From contig NZ_CP067102.1 of assembly GCF_016616885.1 (NCBI RefSeq), positions 1,640,501 to 1,704,500 of the forward strand: a stretch of DNA of 64,000 bases, given 5' to 3'. Both the position numbers and the translations under genes were made by a program. Shown here piece after piece: positions 47,903-57,902 of this stretch (positions are counted from its first letter, which is position 1; each line of letters begins with the position of its first letter). Source of the DNA: Bradyrhizobium diazoefficiens (GTDB lineage Bacteria; Pseudomonadota; Alphaproteobacteria; Rhizobiales; Xanthobacteraceae). The notes below the pieces were generated by a model that worked only from the letters and a program-made list of their open reading frames with translations, was not told the DNA's origin and did no database searches.

Positions 47903-48896
47903 TCAGGCGGCGGCAGCCATCCGTCTCAGCCGCGCGCCTTGGAGGATGTTGTTGGCCACGGCGTACCAGGTGAGCACGATGGTGGCGTTGGCTCGGCCGC
48001 GTACGGTGAGTTGCACCAGGCCGCACTGCCGGAACCGGGCATTGCTGCATTCATGGATCGAGCGCTTCCGATAGGTCGCCTTGCCGCTGTCGCTGTTCAT
48101 CCGTTTCCGCCACGCGCTCACGCCCGGTCCGTCGTCGGGTCGCGGCGCGAACGGGTCGGTGTTGCGTTTGTTCACGATCGGCGGGCAATGCATGGCCACG
48201 TTGGCGCCGTGCGCCCATTCGATTTCGTCATTCTTGGTGAAGCCGCCGTCGATCAAATGCTGTTTCGGCAGTGCCCCGTAGGTCGCGTCGATCTGCTCCA
48301 GCATCGGTCGGGCCAAACCGCGATCCGAACTGCTGGTGGAGACCTCAACCGCCACCACGATCTGCTCCCCGGCGACGCTCGCAATCTGCATGTTGTAGGC
48401 CGGACGAAACCCGCCATCGGCCATCTTCACCACCCGTGCGTCGGGGTCGGTGGTCGAGGCACGCGGGTTCTTTGTGCCGCGCCTGAGCGCTTGTCGAAGA
48501 CTTGCCGTCTGGGGAGTCGTCGTCCGGAAGCGCGGGTTGTGGCTTACGCTTGGGCTGCTGCGCTTCGATCTCCGCAACCTTGGCCACCGCCGCCTCCAGC
48601 CGGGACAGCCGTTCCGCGGCCCGCTGCGTCCGCCGTTTCCGCAGCCGTTTCTCGTTGGCCACAGGGTCGCTCCCCACCTCCTTGGCAAGCTCCGCCAGAA
48701 TCGCCTTCACGTCGGCAATCCGCTGTTCCAGCCGCGCCCGCCGGCCAAACGACGAGGCCCCGGCCGAGGCCCGTACCCGAACCCCATCCTGCGCCAACAT
48801 CGCCAAGTCGATCAATCCTTCCGCCGCCAGCGCCGTGACGCTCTGTGCCAACAGCCGGTTCAACAGCTCTCCGTGATCCAGGGTGCGGTGGTTCAC
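47903..48896 (-). pseudogene. IS1182-family transposase, truncated and frameshifted
   Basis: The minus strand begins MNHRTLDHGELLNRLLAQSV and LIDLAMLAQDGVRVRASAGASSFGRRARLE, then shifts frame near 48480 and continues ASTTDPDARVVKMADGGFRPAYNMQIAS, KQHLIDGGFTKNDEIEWA and VRGRANATIVLTWYAVANNIL. The usual N-terminal domain is absent; IS5-type sequence on the opposite strand adjoins it. Confidence 0.82.
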
Positions 48897-48904
48897 CCCG
48901 ACCC

Positions 48905-49310
48905 CGCCCGCGCGGCCAGTTCGTGCTGCATGCCAAGGCGCTGCCGGGCAACGAATAGGACGGCCACACGCTCCGCGGTGTCATCGAGGCTACCGTATGA
49001 CAAGGGCTATCGCGGCCACAAAACGGAAAACCCGCGCCGCGTCATTGCCTCCGGCCAGAGGCGTAGCGTCTTCGACGCCATCAAACGCTAGCTCAGCGCC
49101 GCTCAGCCATCAAGCCCGTGATCGGTCACATGAACACGACGGACACCTCGCCGCTGCTATCTCAGAAGTCGGGAGGGCGATGCGGCCGCCGTCCGCCACA
49201 ACCTGCGCCTCGTCCCCGCCTGGCTAAGGATTCCGTTGCGCCTAATCATGAACGCCTTGTTTCGGCTGCTCGCCGTTCCGCCCGCGCTCAAATCAGCTTC
49301 TTAACGGGCG
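48905..49310 (+). pseudogene. IS5-family transposase C-terminal fragment
   Basis: Pieces read FVLHAKALPGNE, a stop, then YDKGYRGHKTENPRRVIASGQRR, VFDAIKR, YLRSREGDAA and NLRLVPAWLRIPLRLIMNALF. The DDE-bearing N-terminal part is missing. It is abutted by the IS1182 remnant on the opposite strand. Confidence 0.78.
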
Positions 49311-49789
49311 ACCAATCCGGACTCGCTGCAGTTCTAAGATCGTCGCATCTCAACAGATGTGATGTCGGCAATGCGCCCCCCGATTCTCACCAGAGATCGC
49401 TGCGGCTCTCATTTGGAGCCGCAGTGTTCGGGGTGGATGCAAAGAGTTGCATCCGTGTTTGCGTCAGTCCATTGCGGCGCAGACAACTTCTCGCCTGCAG
49501 GACTGTGAACAACGCCCGATATGAGCGTGATGGGGTATCAGATTGACCTCACTGATCAAGCTCGCCACGAACAAGTCCGCCGACCTGCGATAGATGTCGT
49601 GCGGCGAAGTAAAACATCAATACCTCGTCTATCCGCGCAGACTTACTGCATTCACCTGCGCAAATTAGTGAAAATGCTTTGGTCGGTTGAATCATAATAG
49701 CAGCGCAAGGGCAATCAGGCTGGAGCGATTGGCAATGCACTCGGTTGCTTATTCAGCGCGCCTGAGTTTATGACGAGGGACAATCCACG
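49311..49789. other. Gap upstream of the FrhB-family gene
   Basis: No gene is recognised. TTGGCA and TTGCT occur near 49730-49750 but are spaced too far apart for an RpoN promoter. Confidence 0.4.
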
Positions 49790-51058
49790 GTGGATAAACA
49801 GAATGGTGTACACCGGTCCCGCATGGCGCAGGCCGAGACGATCGAGGAGGTGGTCGGCTCGGGCCTTTGCACGGGCTGCGGACTATGCGCCAGCATCGCT
49901 GGCCCCGCCATCTCCATGGGCATCAATATAGAAGGGAATATGCGGCCCCTCGTCAGACAGGAAATCGGGAGGGACAAAAACGCGCAGATCATGGCCACCT
50001 GCCCAGGCGTGTCAGTACAAGGACCCGGCAAACCCGAAGGGGTCACCACCCATCCTGTGTGGGGACCGATGCGTGAGATCCATAGGTCATGGTCGAGCGA
50101 TCCGGTCGTCCGTCACAAGGCCGCAGCCGGTGGCACCTTGACGGCGCTCGGTCGATATCTTCTGGCCAGTGGTCGTGTCGAAGCGGTGTTGCATGTACGT
50201 GCCGACGATCAAAAGCCATGGCTTACAACGTCCACAATTTCGAGAACGCCCGACGATGTGCTAGGTGCGGCTCAGTCGCGCTATGGCCCATCGTCGCCTC
50301 TCGTCAATGTGCACAGATTGCTCGACGAGGGCAAACGCTTTGCGGTGATCGCTAAACCTTGCGACATCTCGGCTATTCGCGCCCTTGGGCGTGTCGATCC
50401 TCGGGTCGGGCAGCTTATCCCCTACATGTTGACCATTTTCTGTGGCGGGGTTTTCTCCGCTCACGTTGCTAAGGCGGTGTTGCGCCACCATAGCATCGAT
50501 GAGCAAAACGTTGCCTTGTATCGATATCGCGGGGAGGGGTGGCCTGGCCCGCTCCGCGTCCAGACACACGACGGGGCTATTTACGACTTGCTCTATCCGG
50601 GAGCCTACCAAACAGGGAAGTTCTCCTACGAACTTCAGTTTCGCTGTAAGGTTTGTCCTGACCAAGTCGGAGAGGTGGCGGATATTTCTGCGCCCGACGG
50701 CTGGATACTGCGGGACGGCCGGCCAATTCACGAGGAGGCGCCGGGAACGAACGTGGCTATCGTTCGCACGTCAGCCGGCCAAGAGTTGCTGCAGGCCGCC
50801 GTCGCGGAAGGTTATCTCGAAGTTGCACCTGTCTCAGTAGAAGAAATCGACCAGATGCATGCAGAGAAAATAATTCGAAAAGCGGCCGCCTCCGCCGCAT
50901 TTTTCGCCCTTCGACTTATGGGCCAGAAGACGATCAAGGTTTCTGGCTACCGCACCGCAACCGGTCTGATGCGTGCTGGCTTGCGCGGCATTTTTCGGCA
51001 ATTTGCAGGTACAGTTAGGCGGGTGAAGGCCGGAGAGAACCGAGAACACCTTATTTGA
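49790..51058 (+). CDS. Coenzyme F420 hydrogenase/dehydrogenase beta-subunit (FrhB) family protein
   Basis: This 422-residue flavin- and iron-sulfur-type oxidoreductase is of the FrhB family. An N-terminal cluster motif reads GLCTGCGLCASIAGP (about 26-40). The FrhB core has HKAAAGGTLTALGRYLLASGRVEAVL (about 105-130), AAQSRYGPSSPL, FAVIAKPCDISAIRALGRVDP (about 190) and the second Cys group FRCKVCPDQVGEVADI (about 282). The GTG start has GAGGGA about 10 bases upstream. In bacteria without F420 hydrogenase, family members act as flavin-dependent reductases on assorted substrates, often beside biosynthetic or degradative genes. The next genes are a racemase-type and a MocA-type protein; a common pathway is plausible but unproven. 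Confidence 0.88.
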   Translation: MDKQNGVHRSRMAQAETIEEVVGSGLCTGCGLCASIAGPAISMGINIEGNMRPLVRQEIGRDKNAQIMATCPGVSVQGPGKPEGVTTHPVWGPMREIHRSWSSDPVVRHKAAAGGTLTALGRYLLASGRVEAVLHVRADDQKPWLTTSTISRTPDDVLGAAQSRYGPSSPLVNVHRLLDEGKRFAVIAKPCDISAIRALGRVDPRVGQLIPYMLTIFCGGVFSAHVAKAVLRHHSIDEQNVALYRYRGEGWPGPLRVQTHDGAIYDLLYPGAYQTGKFSYELQFRCKVCPDQVGEVADISAPDGWILRDGRPIHEEAPGTNVAIVRTSAGQELLQAAVAEGYLEVAPVSVEEIDQMHAEKIIRKAAASAAFFALRLMGQKTIKVSGYRTATGLMRAGLRGIFRQFAGTVRRVKAGENREHLI

Positions 51059-51207
51059 TGCCCGTTTCGTGTGCCACTGTTTTGGCAATTCGCCATTCCC
51101 GGACCGGTTCAAGGGAACGGGCTTGAGGTTTGGTTCAGGGGGCGGAGAACAATGGAATCTTTTCGGACACCGCTTCCGGTGAATGATTTTCTGGAGGCAT
51201 TGACACT

Positions 51208-51996
51208 ATGTCGCAACTGCATCAACAGCGTCTTGGGTTCCTATACCCTGGTAACGGAGGTCGGTCCGTGGGTGGGGCCGATAACGACTACCCTCGCCTA
51301 GTTAACGATCTCTTTCCCGACGGCTCCGTGATTGCTGATATTGCCTACACGACTTACGCCGAGGCTAACAACGTCCATACCATCGAGGCGCTCATCGACA
51401 CTGGGGCTCGATGGCGGCTTGGCGACGGAGCGATTACTTTGAAGAGCCGAGACGCTGATGTCGCGGTGTGGGCCTGCACGAGCGGGAGCTTCGTGTTCGG
51501 TCTTAACGGAGCGCAGCGACAGGTCGACGAGCTTGCGGAGGACTTCGGAGGTCCCGCATCTAGCACGTCGCTTGCGTTCGTCAGAGCGCTCGATGCTTTA
51601 GATATCGATGAAGTTGCGGTTGCAGCGTCGTATCCCGAAGGGCTCACCCGGCCCTTTCTGGATCTCCTTCAAGAGGCAGGCCATCATGTGGTGGGTGGGC
51701 AAAGTCATGGCATCATGTCTGGGCCCGAGGTCAGTCTCTTGTCCGAAGACGAGGTTCTGGAGTTCGTTCGGGCCGCGGATCACCCGCGGGCCAAGGCGAT
51801 CTTGGTGCCAGATACAGCCATGCGCACTGTCGGCGGAATTGCGCGTTTCGAGGCCGCAGTGGCCAAGCCTGTACTGACAGCCAACCAAGTCACTGTGTGG
51901 GAGGCGCTTCGGCTATTGGGTGCCGTGCCGTACCGCGAAGGAGCGGGTTCCTTGTTCACTGGAACGCCGCCGGCTTCATCGAACGTGCACCGGTGA
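51208..51996 (+). CDS. Asp/Glu racemase-superfamily protein (maleate isomerase / arylmalonate decarboxylase-like)
   Basis: This 262-residue protein has the fold used by maleate isomerase, arylmalonate decarboxylase and Asp/Glu racemases. The N terminus is RLGFLYPGNGG...NDYPRLV, and the first catalytic Cys lies in VAVWACTSGSFVFGLNG (about 90). The second half has DALDIDEVAVAASYPEGLTRPF and ILVPDTAMRTVGGIARFE, where racemases have their second Cys; here it is Asp (VPDTAM). Loss of the second Cys favours a decarboxylase-type or one-base mechanism over a two-base racemase or maleate isomerase. The end is typical: KPVLTANQVTVWEALRLLG. GGAGG lies about 10 bases before the ATG. Confidence 0.85.
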   Translation: MSQLHQQRLGFLYPGNGGRSVGGADNDYPRLVNDLFPDGSVIADIAYTTYAEANNVHTIEALIDTGARWRLGDGAITLKSRDADVAVWACTSGSFVFGLNGAQRQVDELAEDFGGPASSTSLAFVRALDALDIDEVAVAASYPEGLTRPFLDLLQEAGHHVVGGQSHGIMSGPEVSLLSEDEVLEFVRAADHPRAKAILVPDTAMRTVGGIARFEAAVAKPVLTANQVTVWEALRLLGAVPYREGAGSLFTGTPPASSNVHR

Positions 51997-52384
51997 CAAT
52001 CGTAGAGGTGGAGGGCCGTCACTGATCGCGATCCGTTGCCTGACGGACTTTCATACGGGCCGGGTTGGGCTGGCTCACCACGGTGACGGGATGATCTTCA
52101 TCCGTCGCGGCTTCGCCGCGTCCATAGGCCTCACCAAACGACTGCATGCCCAGGCGCGTTTCGCCGGCCACGCGACCGGGGGCCGTGATGCGCCCTTTGC
52201 CCTTGCCCGACAAGATAGCGCGCGAAATTGTCGGCCTGATCGGTCAACTGCTGCATCAGGGGTGGGACCCGCCTGGGTCGGCGCCAGCAGAAGCGCACGG
52301 TTGCCCGCTGCACTACGCCGATCGACATAGTGCAAGACACTCAGTACTTCGCCGATGCGCTGCTGGTTCTTGCGGGCCAACAGG
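51997..52384. other. Gap with no recognised gene
   Basis: Minus- and plus-strand frames overlap here without a family motif. Confidence 0.4.
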
Positions 52385-52530
52385 ATTGGACTTGGTGAAC
52401 TTACGCCAATTGGGCGTTCTCTAGGACATTGGTGCTACTCGATGGTCAACCCGTTGTACCGTCGAGCATCGCCGGTGCCGTTGACCTTTCTACTATTCCG
52501 AGCTCGCTGGTCGAGCGCGTTGAACTTAAA
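52385..52530 (+). pseudogene. TonB-dependent receptor plug-domain scrap
   Basis: LVNLRQLG, a frameshift, then RTLVLLDGQPVVPSS, GAVDLSTIPSSLVERVEL is the conserved core of TonB-dependent receptor plug domains. Only about 45 residues remain. It is directly upstream of the MocA-type gene. Confidence 0.75.
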
Positions 52531-52543
52531 GGGAGAAACATCC

Positions 52544-53599
52544 ATGACTACAGAGCCCTTGCGCGTCGGCATCATCGGCGCTGGCGCCAACATGCGGCTC
52601 AAGCATATTCCGGGTCTGCGCGCGCAGAACGGCGTTGAACTCGTCGGCCTCGCCAATCGCCGCGAGGACTCGAGCAAAAAGGCCGCCAAAGAGCTGAATA
52701 TTCCGAAGGTCTACGCCAACTGGACCGAGATCGTCGCCGATCCTTCGATCGACGCGGTGTGCATCGGCACGTGGCCTTACATGCACGCGCAAATGACGAT
52801 CGCGGCACTCGAGGCTGGAAAGCATGTCTTGTGCGAGGCGCGGATGGCGATGAACGCTCGCGAGGCGCATGCAATGCTCGCCGCCTCGCGGCGCAATCCG
52901 CAGCTTGTTGCGCAGATTGTGCCCGCACCGTACGCGCTTCCCGTGGACCGAACCATCGCCGACACCATTGCGAGTGACGCTATTGGCAATCTCATCGCCG
53001 TCGACCTCCGCGTCTCCAGCAGCGGCAATCCGATCGCGGATACACCGCTGCACTGGCTGCATAGCCGCGACCTTTGCGGCAATAACATCATGGCGCTCGG
53101 AGGCTGGTATGAGCAGATAATGCGCTGGGTCGGCCCTGCGGCAAGCGCGTTCGCGGTGGGCCAGGTGGTGGTGAGGCATCGGAAGGATGCAGCCGGCAAC
53201 CGCGTGCCGATGACGATCCCGGATCACATCGATGTTACAGGATACTTGCAGCAGGGCGGCCAGTATCGTCTCATCGTGTCATCGACTATTGGCCACACGA
53301 CGAGCAGAAGCGAGGCTTGGTTCCACGGCGAGAAGGGCACACTGGCCTACTGCATTCCGCACGAAGGCGAACCTTACCTTCAGGTGGCGAAAATGGGGGG
53401 CGCGATAGGACCGCTAGCCATCGACCCGGCCAAGCGCGGCGCCTGGCGCGTAGAGGAAGAGTTCGTCAACGCTGTGCGCGGTTGCGAACAGGTGACGCAC
53501 ACTGATTTCCTAACCGGCGTGAAGTATATGGAATGGACCGACGCCGTAAACCTCTCCTTATGCGAACGCCGTGAAGTGCAACTGCCGCTACATCTGTGA
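52544..53599 (+). CDS. Gfo/Idh/MocA-family NAD(P)-dependent oxidoreductase
   Basis: This 351-residue enzyme of the glucose-fructose oxidoreductase/inositol dehydrogenase/MocA family oxidises a polyol or sugar derivative. The N-terminal Rossmann motif is RVGIIGAGANMRLKHIPGL (about 7-25), and the EKP-type motif appears as AGKHVLCEARMAMNAREAH (about 88-106), with EAR in place of the usual EKP; the missing catalytic Lys is unusual. The substrate domain contains PLHWLHSRDLCGNNIMALGGWY (about 168-189). The start was set at the ATG with GGGAGA upstream; the frame extends 63 codons into the TonB-receptor scrap. MocA-type enzymes act in rhizopine breakdown, but that role here is only a possibility. 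Confidence 0.88.
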   Translation: MTTEPLRVGIIGAGANMRLKHIPGLRAQNGVELVGLANRREDSSKKAAKELNIPKVYANWTEIVADPSIDAVCIGTWPYMHAQMTIAALEAGKHVLCEARMAMNAREAHAMLAASRRNPQLVAQIVPAPYALPVDRTIADTIASDAIGNLIAVDLRVSSSGNPIADTPLHWLHSRDLCGNNIMALGGWYEQIMRWVGPAASAFAVGQVVVRHRKDAAGNRVPMTIPDHIDVTGYLQQGGQYRLIVSSTIGHTTSRSEAWFHGEKGTLAYCIPHEGEPYLQVAKMGGAIGPLAIDPAKRGAWRVEEEFVNAVRGCEQVTHTDFLTGVKYMEWTDAVNLSLCERREVQLPLHL

Positions 53600-53993
53600 G
53601 GGCTCCGAGGTCCCCCGGTATGCAGCAGGGGAAGCGCATGTAAGATCGGCGACAGTCCTAGTCATATCCGCGGCGGCCCTCCTTCAGCCATGATTCGCTT
53701 TTTCGCGATCTTGGCTTTGTCAAAAGGCGTGCATCTCCGAGCATCCCGCGTTCGGGTCAGAGACATGCAGTCCCGTATGCTTTGCCTGTCAAGACCAGAG
53801 CAGAAATATCTGGCCTTGATGCTTTCAAAACTGCAACATCTGCAATGTATCGCTTAGGCTCGGCGTAGGGGATCGCGACGCTTGACTGGTCGCCATCGGG
53901 ATGGTTCTTCATTTCAAAGCAAGATAGCGCCATGCGTTCCCATATTTGGCTTGCGCATCCATCACTTTCCGATGCTCTTCGGCGGAGAAGTCT
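53600..53993. other. Gap between MocA-type gene and broken dioxygenase
   Basis: No gene recognised; no clear terminator. Confidence 0.4.
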
Positions 53994-54758
53994 TTAAGGC
54001 TCATGGGCGTGGGTCTTCCGCGTAAACGTTATTGCCAGAACGTCCCGGATGACGGCCGTTTTGTCTTCCAAGGGGGTGACTGGGGTCACGCCATGGAAGA
54101 CGCGCGCATCATCCAGAAAGACGGCGTCGCCGGGATCGGTCAGCGTGAAGCTTCCCAAAGGCGCGCCTTGTGGGTCAAAGATTTGGGTGGTGCCGCTGAC
54201 GACATTGCTGCGGCAGATCAGCATGACAAAAGCCCCGTCCACGCCATCGCGATGAATACCTTCGGGTGCCGGCAGGCCATACTCGCCCGCCGCCGCTTCA
54301 ATGCGGAATTGATGCAGTTCGACATGCCACGCTGGCACGGTGCCGGGGGCCAACATAACTGCCTCTCAAATGTCGTCGCCAGGCCCCAATAAGCGTTCGA
54401 ACGATCGGATGTTGGCCAATCTCAGGTAAGACCGGCTCAAACCAGCGCTCGAGACCACCATTGAGGCGGTTATAGACCTTGGCCTGGTAGTGCGGTTGCC
54501 GATTAATGCTGCCCTTGGTTACCTCGAAAACCGTGTATCGCCGGCGGCGATAGCGCCCCCCGTCCGACATATGTGTTGATCTTCGCCAAGGCCGTTCCGG
54601 CTCGCGGCAAATCCGCGCCAGTCTTGCCACGGCGATTGTAGCCACGCTAGCAGCGCCGCGCCCGAGCGGATCGCATAGCCCTTGATGCGTAGTTCGCTTT
54701 GCAGGTGGTCCATCAGGCCGAATTCGCGCCCAAGCCCGCCGAATTGCCTTCTTACCAT
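53994..54758 (-). pseudogene. Broken 2OG-Fe dioxygenase (PF10014 / amino-acid hydroxylase-like)
   Basis: Three frames join in order on the minus strand. They are MDHLQSELRIKGYAIRSGAAL with WQDWRGFAASRNGL (54758 to about 54570); then YTVFEVTKGSINRQPHYQAK, NRLNGGLERWFEPVLPEIGQHPIV (to about 54370); then PAWHVELHQFRIEAA, PEGIHRDGVDGAFVMLI, FTLTDPGDAVFLDD, RVFHGVTPVTP. The metal motif HRDGVD survives. This is the layout of the 2OG-Fe dioxygenase family that includes L-isoleucine 4-hydroxylase. Two frameshifts inactivate it. Confidence 0.8.
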
Positions 54759-54938
54759 TTGGTCGCGCGCGCCGGTTGTGCAACACGCTGCGGCGCATGG
54801 CTGGTTGTGCCGGCCGAGTTCTAGGGAGCCTCCGAACCGCCTGGAAGGACGGAGCTATGCGCCCGACGGATCGGCCAATCATGAAAAGCGAAAAGAGGCC
54901 GGCGTCGTCCCGAGCCGATCATCCGGGCAACGCCAGAT

Positions 54939-55127
54939 TTGCGAAAATGGTTTGAAGCCGAGCCCTGGCGGACTGGTAGCGAACTGCTCTCCCGGTTGCA
55001 GGTGGAATATCCTGGAGCCTATCCGGACAAGCTTCTTCGAACGCTTCAACGTCGGCTCAAATCCTGGCGCAGCGAGCAAGCGAACGCGTTACTGGGTCGT
55101 GTCCCCGGTGATGGTGTAGCTCGGTAG
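54939..55127 (+). pseudogene. Transposase fragment with TLQRRxKxWR motif
   Basis: KWFEAEPWRTGSELLSRLQVEYPGAYPDKLLRTLQRRLKSWRSEQANAL is the DNA-binding end of an IS21- or ISNCY-type transposase. No catalytic domain accompanies it. Confidence 0.55.
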
Positions 55128-55250
55128 AGCAAAGCCGCCCGTACGCGCGCCTCACATAGCGCCGTAGCGGGCGGGCGGCTTTGCGGTGGTCATCGATGAT
55201 TCGTCGGTAAGGTTTGGGTTGCGACACCAACCTGATTCGAGGAACCACCG

Positions 55251-55970
55251 ATGACCCACGACATGATGAACCTACGCTCGCTCGTGGAGAAGACCCCTGA
55301 TGCCGATCTGTTGCGCGAGATGATCGGCTTTGCGGCCCAGCGCTTGATGGAGCTGGAGGTTGAAAGCCAGACCGGGCGGCGTACGGCGAGAAGACCCCCG
55401 AGCGTCTGGCCCAGCGCAACGGTGACCTTCGACCGGATCTGGGAGACCCGGGCCGGCGCGGTCGAACTGCGCATCCCCAAGCTGCGCAAGTGCTCCTACT
55501 TCCCGGGCTTCCTGGAGCCGCGCCGCCTGGCCGAGAAGGCGCTCACCGCCGTGGTTCAGGAAGCCTATGTGCAGGGCGTCTCGACCCGCTCGGTCGACGA
55601 TCTGGTGCAGGCTATGGGCATGACCGGCATCCAGGTGAGCCGGCTGTGCGGCGAGATCGACGACAAGGTGAAGGCCTTTCTCGGCCGCCCGATCGAGGGC
55701 GACTGGCCGTATCTGTGGATCGACGCCACCTACGTGAAGGTGCGCCAGCAGGGGCGCATCGTCTCAGTCGCAGTGATCATCGCGGTCGGCGTCAACAGCG
55801 ATGGCCGGCGCGAAGTTCTCGGTATGGATATCGGCCCCTCGGAGGCTGAGACGTTCTGGACGGCCTTCCTGCGCAAGCTCGCCCGTCGCGGACTGCGCGG
55901 CGTCAAGCTGGTCGTGTCCGACGCCCATGAAGGCATCAAGGCCACCGTCGATAAGGTGGAAATCGTATCC
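55251..55970 (+). pseudogene. IS256-family transposase, C-terminally truncated
   Basis: About 240 residues of a mutator-type transposase: [23 protein letters not shown], a short out-of-frame patch near 55380-55430, [56 protein letters not shown], and the DDE blocks [15 protein letters not shown] and [12 protein letters not shown]. It stops near residue 240, where an IS21 fragment on the opposite strand begins. It is not the same copy or orientation type as the remnant at 31.7-33.0 kb. Confidence 0.85.
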
Positions 55971-56065
55971 CGGCTCAGCCCGAAAACCTTCGCCGCTTCT
56001 CGCCAGCTTCTCCCTTCGACAAAAATAAACCGGCGTACCGCCGCATAAGTCTCCACCGCGAACAT
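55962..56065 (-). pseudogene. IS21-family IstA N-terminal fragment
   Basis: [36 protein letters not shown] is the N terminus and helix-turn-helix of an IS21 IstA protein. The match ends exactly where the truncated IS256 transposase ends, so one element cut the other. Confidence 0.75.
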
Positions 56066-56201
56066 CCCCGACCGCCCTTCCGACTCAAATCAGAAAAGGG
56101 TCAACCTCAAAAGTGGCCGGGTTTTACGCCGCCACGCAGCCGCAAAGTGCCGCCGCTCCGTGGCCTACTATTGCTCCGCCGCCTACAGTGCGGCCCGTCC
56201 T

Positions 56202-57440
56202 TCAATAACCTTGCAAATAGCCTTTAAAATCAACCCTACTGGCGTCAGGCCTACTGTAGGTTATCGGCTTGGGATCCAGCCATTGGACTACCTTATCCTT
56301 GATCGCAAAAGCGAAGAAATGATTTCCATGCGGATTGTAATGTCCAATCAGATACTCTTTCTGATAGTTTTCCCAGTTTAGGCGATATTTTGCAAAATCC
56401 TGCAGATGGGCCTGATTGATATCAATATATTGTTGCTCAGTTAATTTCAAATAATCGACAGTCTCTTGGTCTCGACGTGGGGCGTTCTTATGCATTTCCT
56501 GCATGGCGCCGTAAGGGTCGAAAAGCACGAAAAGAATCTTCTTCCCGTAGCGCTTGGCGAAGGAGCGAAGCTTCTCCAACGTGAAGATGTTCGCACGTTG
56601 AGAAAAACGGTTCAGCAGAGCTGCGGCCTGTGCCTGCATAGCTGTGCGCGGAGCGACCCTTCGAGTTATAGCGATAGGGTTCGCTAACATGCCTCCACTA
56701 GGATCGGCGCTCCAATCGAATGGAAAGTTGAGTATGTTGGCAAGCTTGTCGATCGACTTGCGATCAAGATCATCGATGAGTCCTTCTGAATAGGTCATCA
56801 ATTGGAGCGCAAGATCGTCCTTTAGCTGCGACTCCATCCAGTCCGGATCTGTCATTTTGTAAAGCGATTCCCGCGTTGTCAGGGGATTTCCTTTTTCGAC
56901 GAAAAGCCCAGTATTCAGATCCATTTCAATATGAGCCCAGGGATTTCCGTGGAAATTCTCGGCAAGACCGCCCCTGGCCCTAAACCACGCGTAGAAGGCG
57001 CAATGTTGCATGCGCATGAGGCTACTCGTTGGGTCATCTCCCCATACATAGAAGATGAGATGTTCAGCTCCGTGTTCCGTCTGCTCCTGCCGGATCAATC
57101 TCCGGTATGCTTGATAGACGCCATATGATTCTATGCCATAGTTGCCGATCGGTTCGCCGATATGCGCTGCCAGATATTCCTGCCACGTCTCCCACTGACC
57201 TGTTCCCCTTCTGTGAAACTATCTCCATAACCGTTGATGCGCGGCTTTCTGTTGGCGTACAGGAACGATGTGCGCGCCCCATGGGGTCTGAATGTGTAAA
57301 CAGAGGCGGCGCCATCAATGCCATCTTGGCGGACGAAATTGGCCTGTAAGTAGCCCAACTCAGGATCGAATTTCGCCCATGCCGGTCCCTTCAGGAAACC
57401 GTCGATCACATTTCGAGAGACCGCGCACCCCTGATATAGC
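56202..57440 (-). pseudogene. SGNH/GDSL hydrolase-like gene, frameshifted
   Basis: The minus strand gives GFLKGPAWAKFDPELGYLQANFVRQDGIDGA, then the GDS motif INGYGDSFTEGEQVS. A single frameshift near 57200 leads to ETWQEYLAAHIGEPIGNYGI, LIFYVWGDDPTSSLMRMQHCAFYAWF and, near the end, GHYNPHGNHFFAFAI, which carries the C-terminal catalytic His. These are SGNH-hydrolase landmarks. The long 3' part (56202-57098) is open and well conserved, so inactivation may be recent. The N terminus is also cut (a stop lies just before LYQGCAVSRN). Membrane or envelope polysaccharide esterase is a possible role. Confidence 0.75.
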
Positions 57441-57902
57441 TCTTAAACGACATAGTGCCGGTCTCCTCTACATGGCGACATATGGATCTACATGGCGACA
57501 TGTGGACGAGTTTGGATGCCGGAATACCGCAAGTTCAGCCCTGGATCGCAGGAATTTCGCAAGGCAAAACGCCGGCCGCCTTAATCCGCCAGTTCATGTA
57601 AGCGGCGCCACGTGCGCAGCTACGAGCACACCGCCTGCGTGCTTCACGATTTGAAGCGGATGCGCGGCCGGCTGTAGGTTGGCATCAGCAATACCCAAAA
57701 GTCGCATCAAAGCTTCGCATTTCTCCCATCAGGCGCAGAATCCCAATGGCAGTAGCTGTTGATTTAGCGAATTTCGCCTTCAGGCGTCTGGTAACGTCAA
57801 CTATTAAACCGGATTTCGGCCGAGCGGGATCACCAAATAAAAATGTGGGAGCCGCGGGCGGACGGTAGGGGCCATTTCGGCAAAAAATGGGAGGACCAGT
57901 CC
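57441..57902. other. Gap containing a tandem repeat
   Basis: No gene is recognised. A 2 x 20-base tandem repeat lies at 57467-57506. No RpoN promoter with correct spacing was found before 57903. Confidence 0.4.
57467..57506. repeat. Tandem 20-base repeat (two copies)
   Basis: TCTACATGGCGACATATGGA is followed directly by TCTACATGGCGACATGTGGA, one mismatch. It lies just upstream of the broken SGNH gene. Confidence 0.7.
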
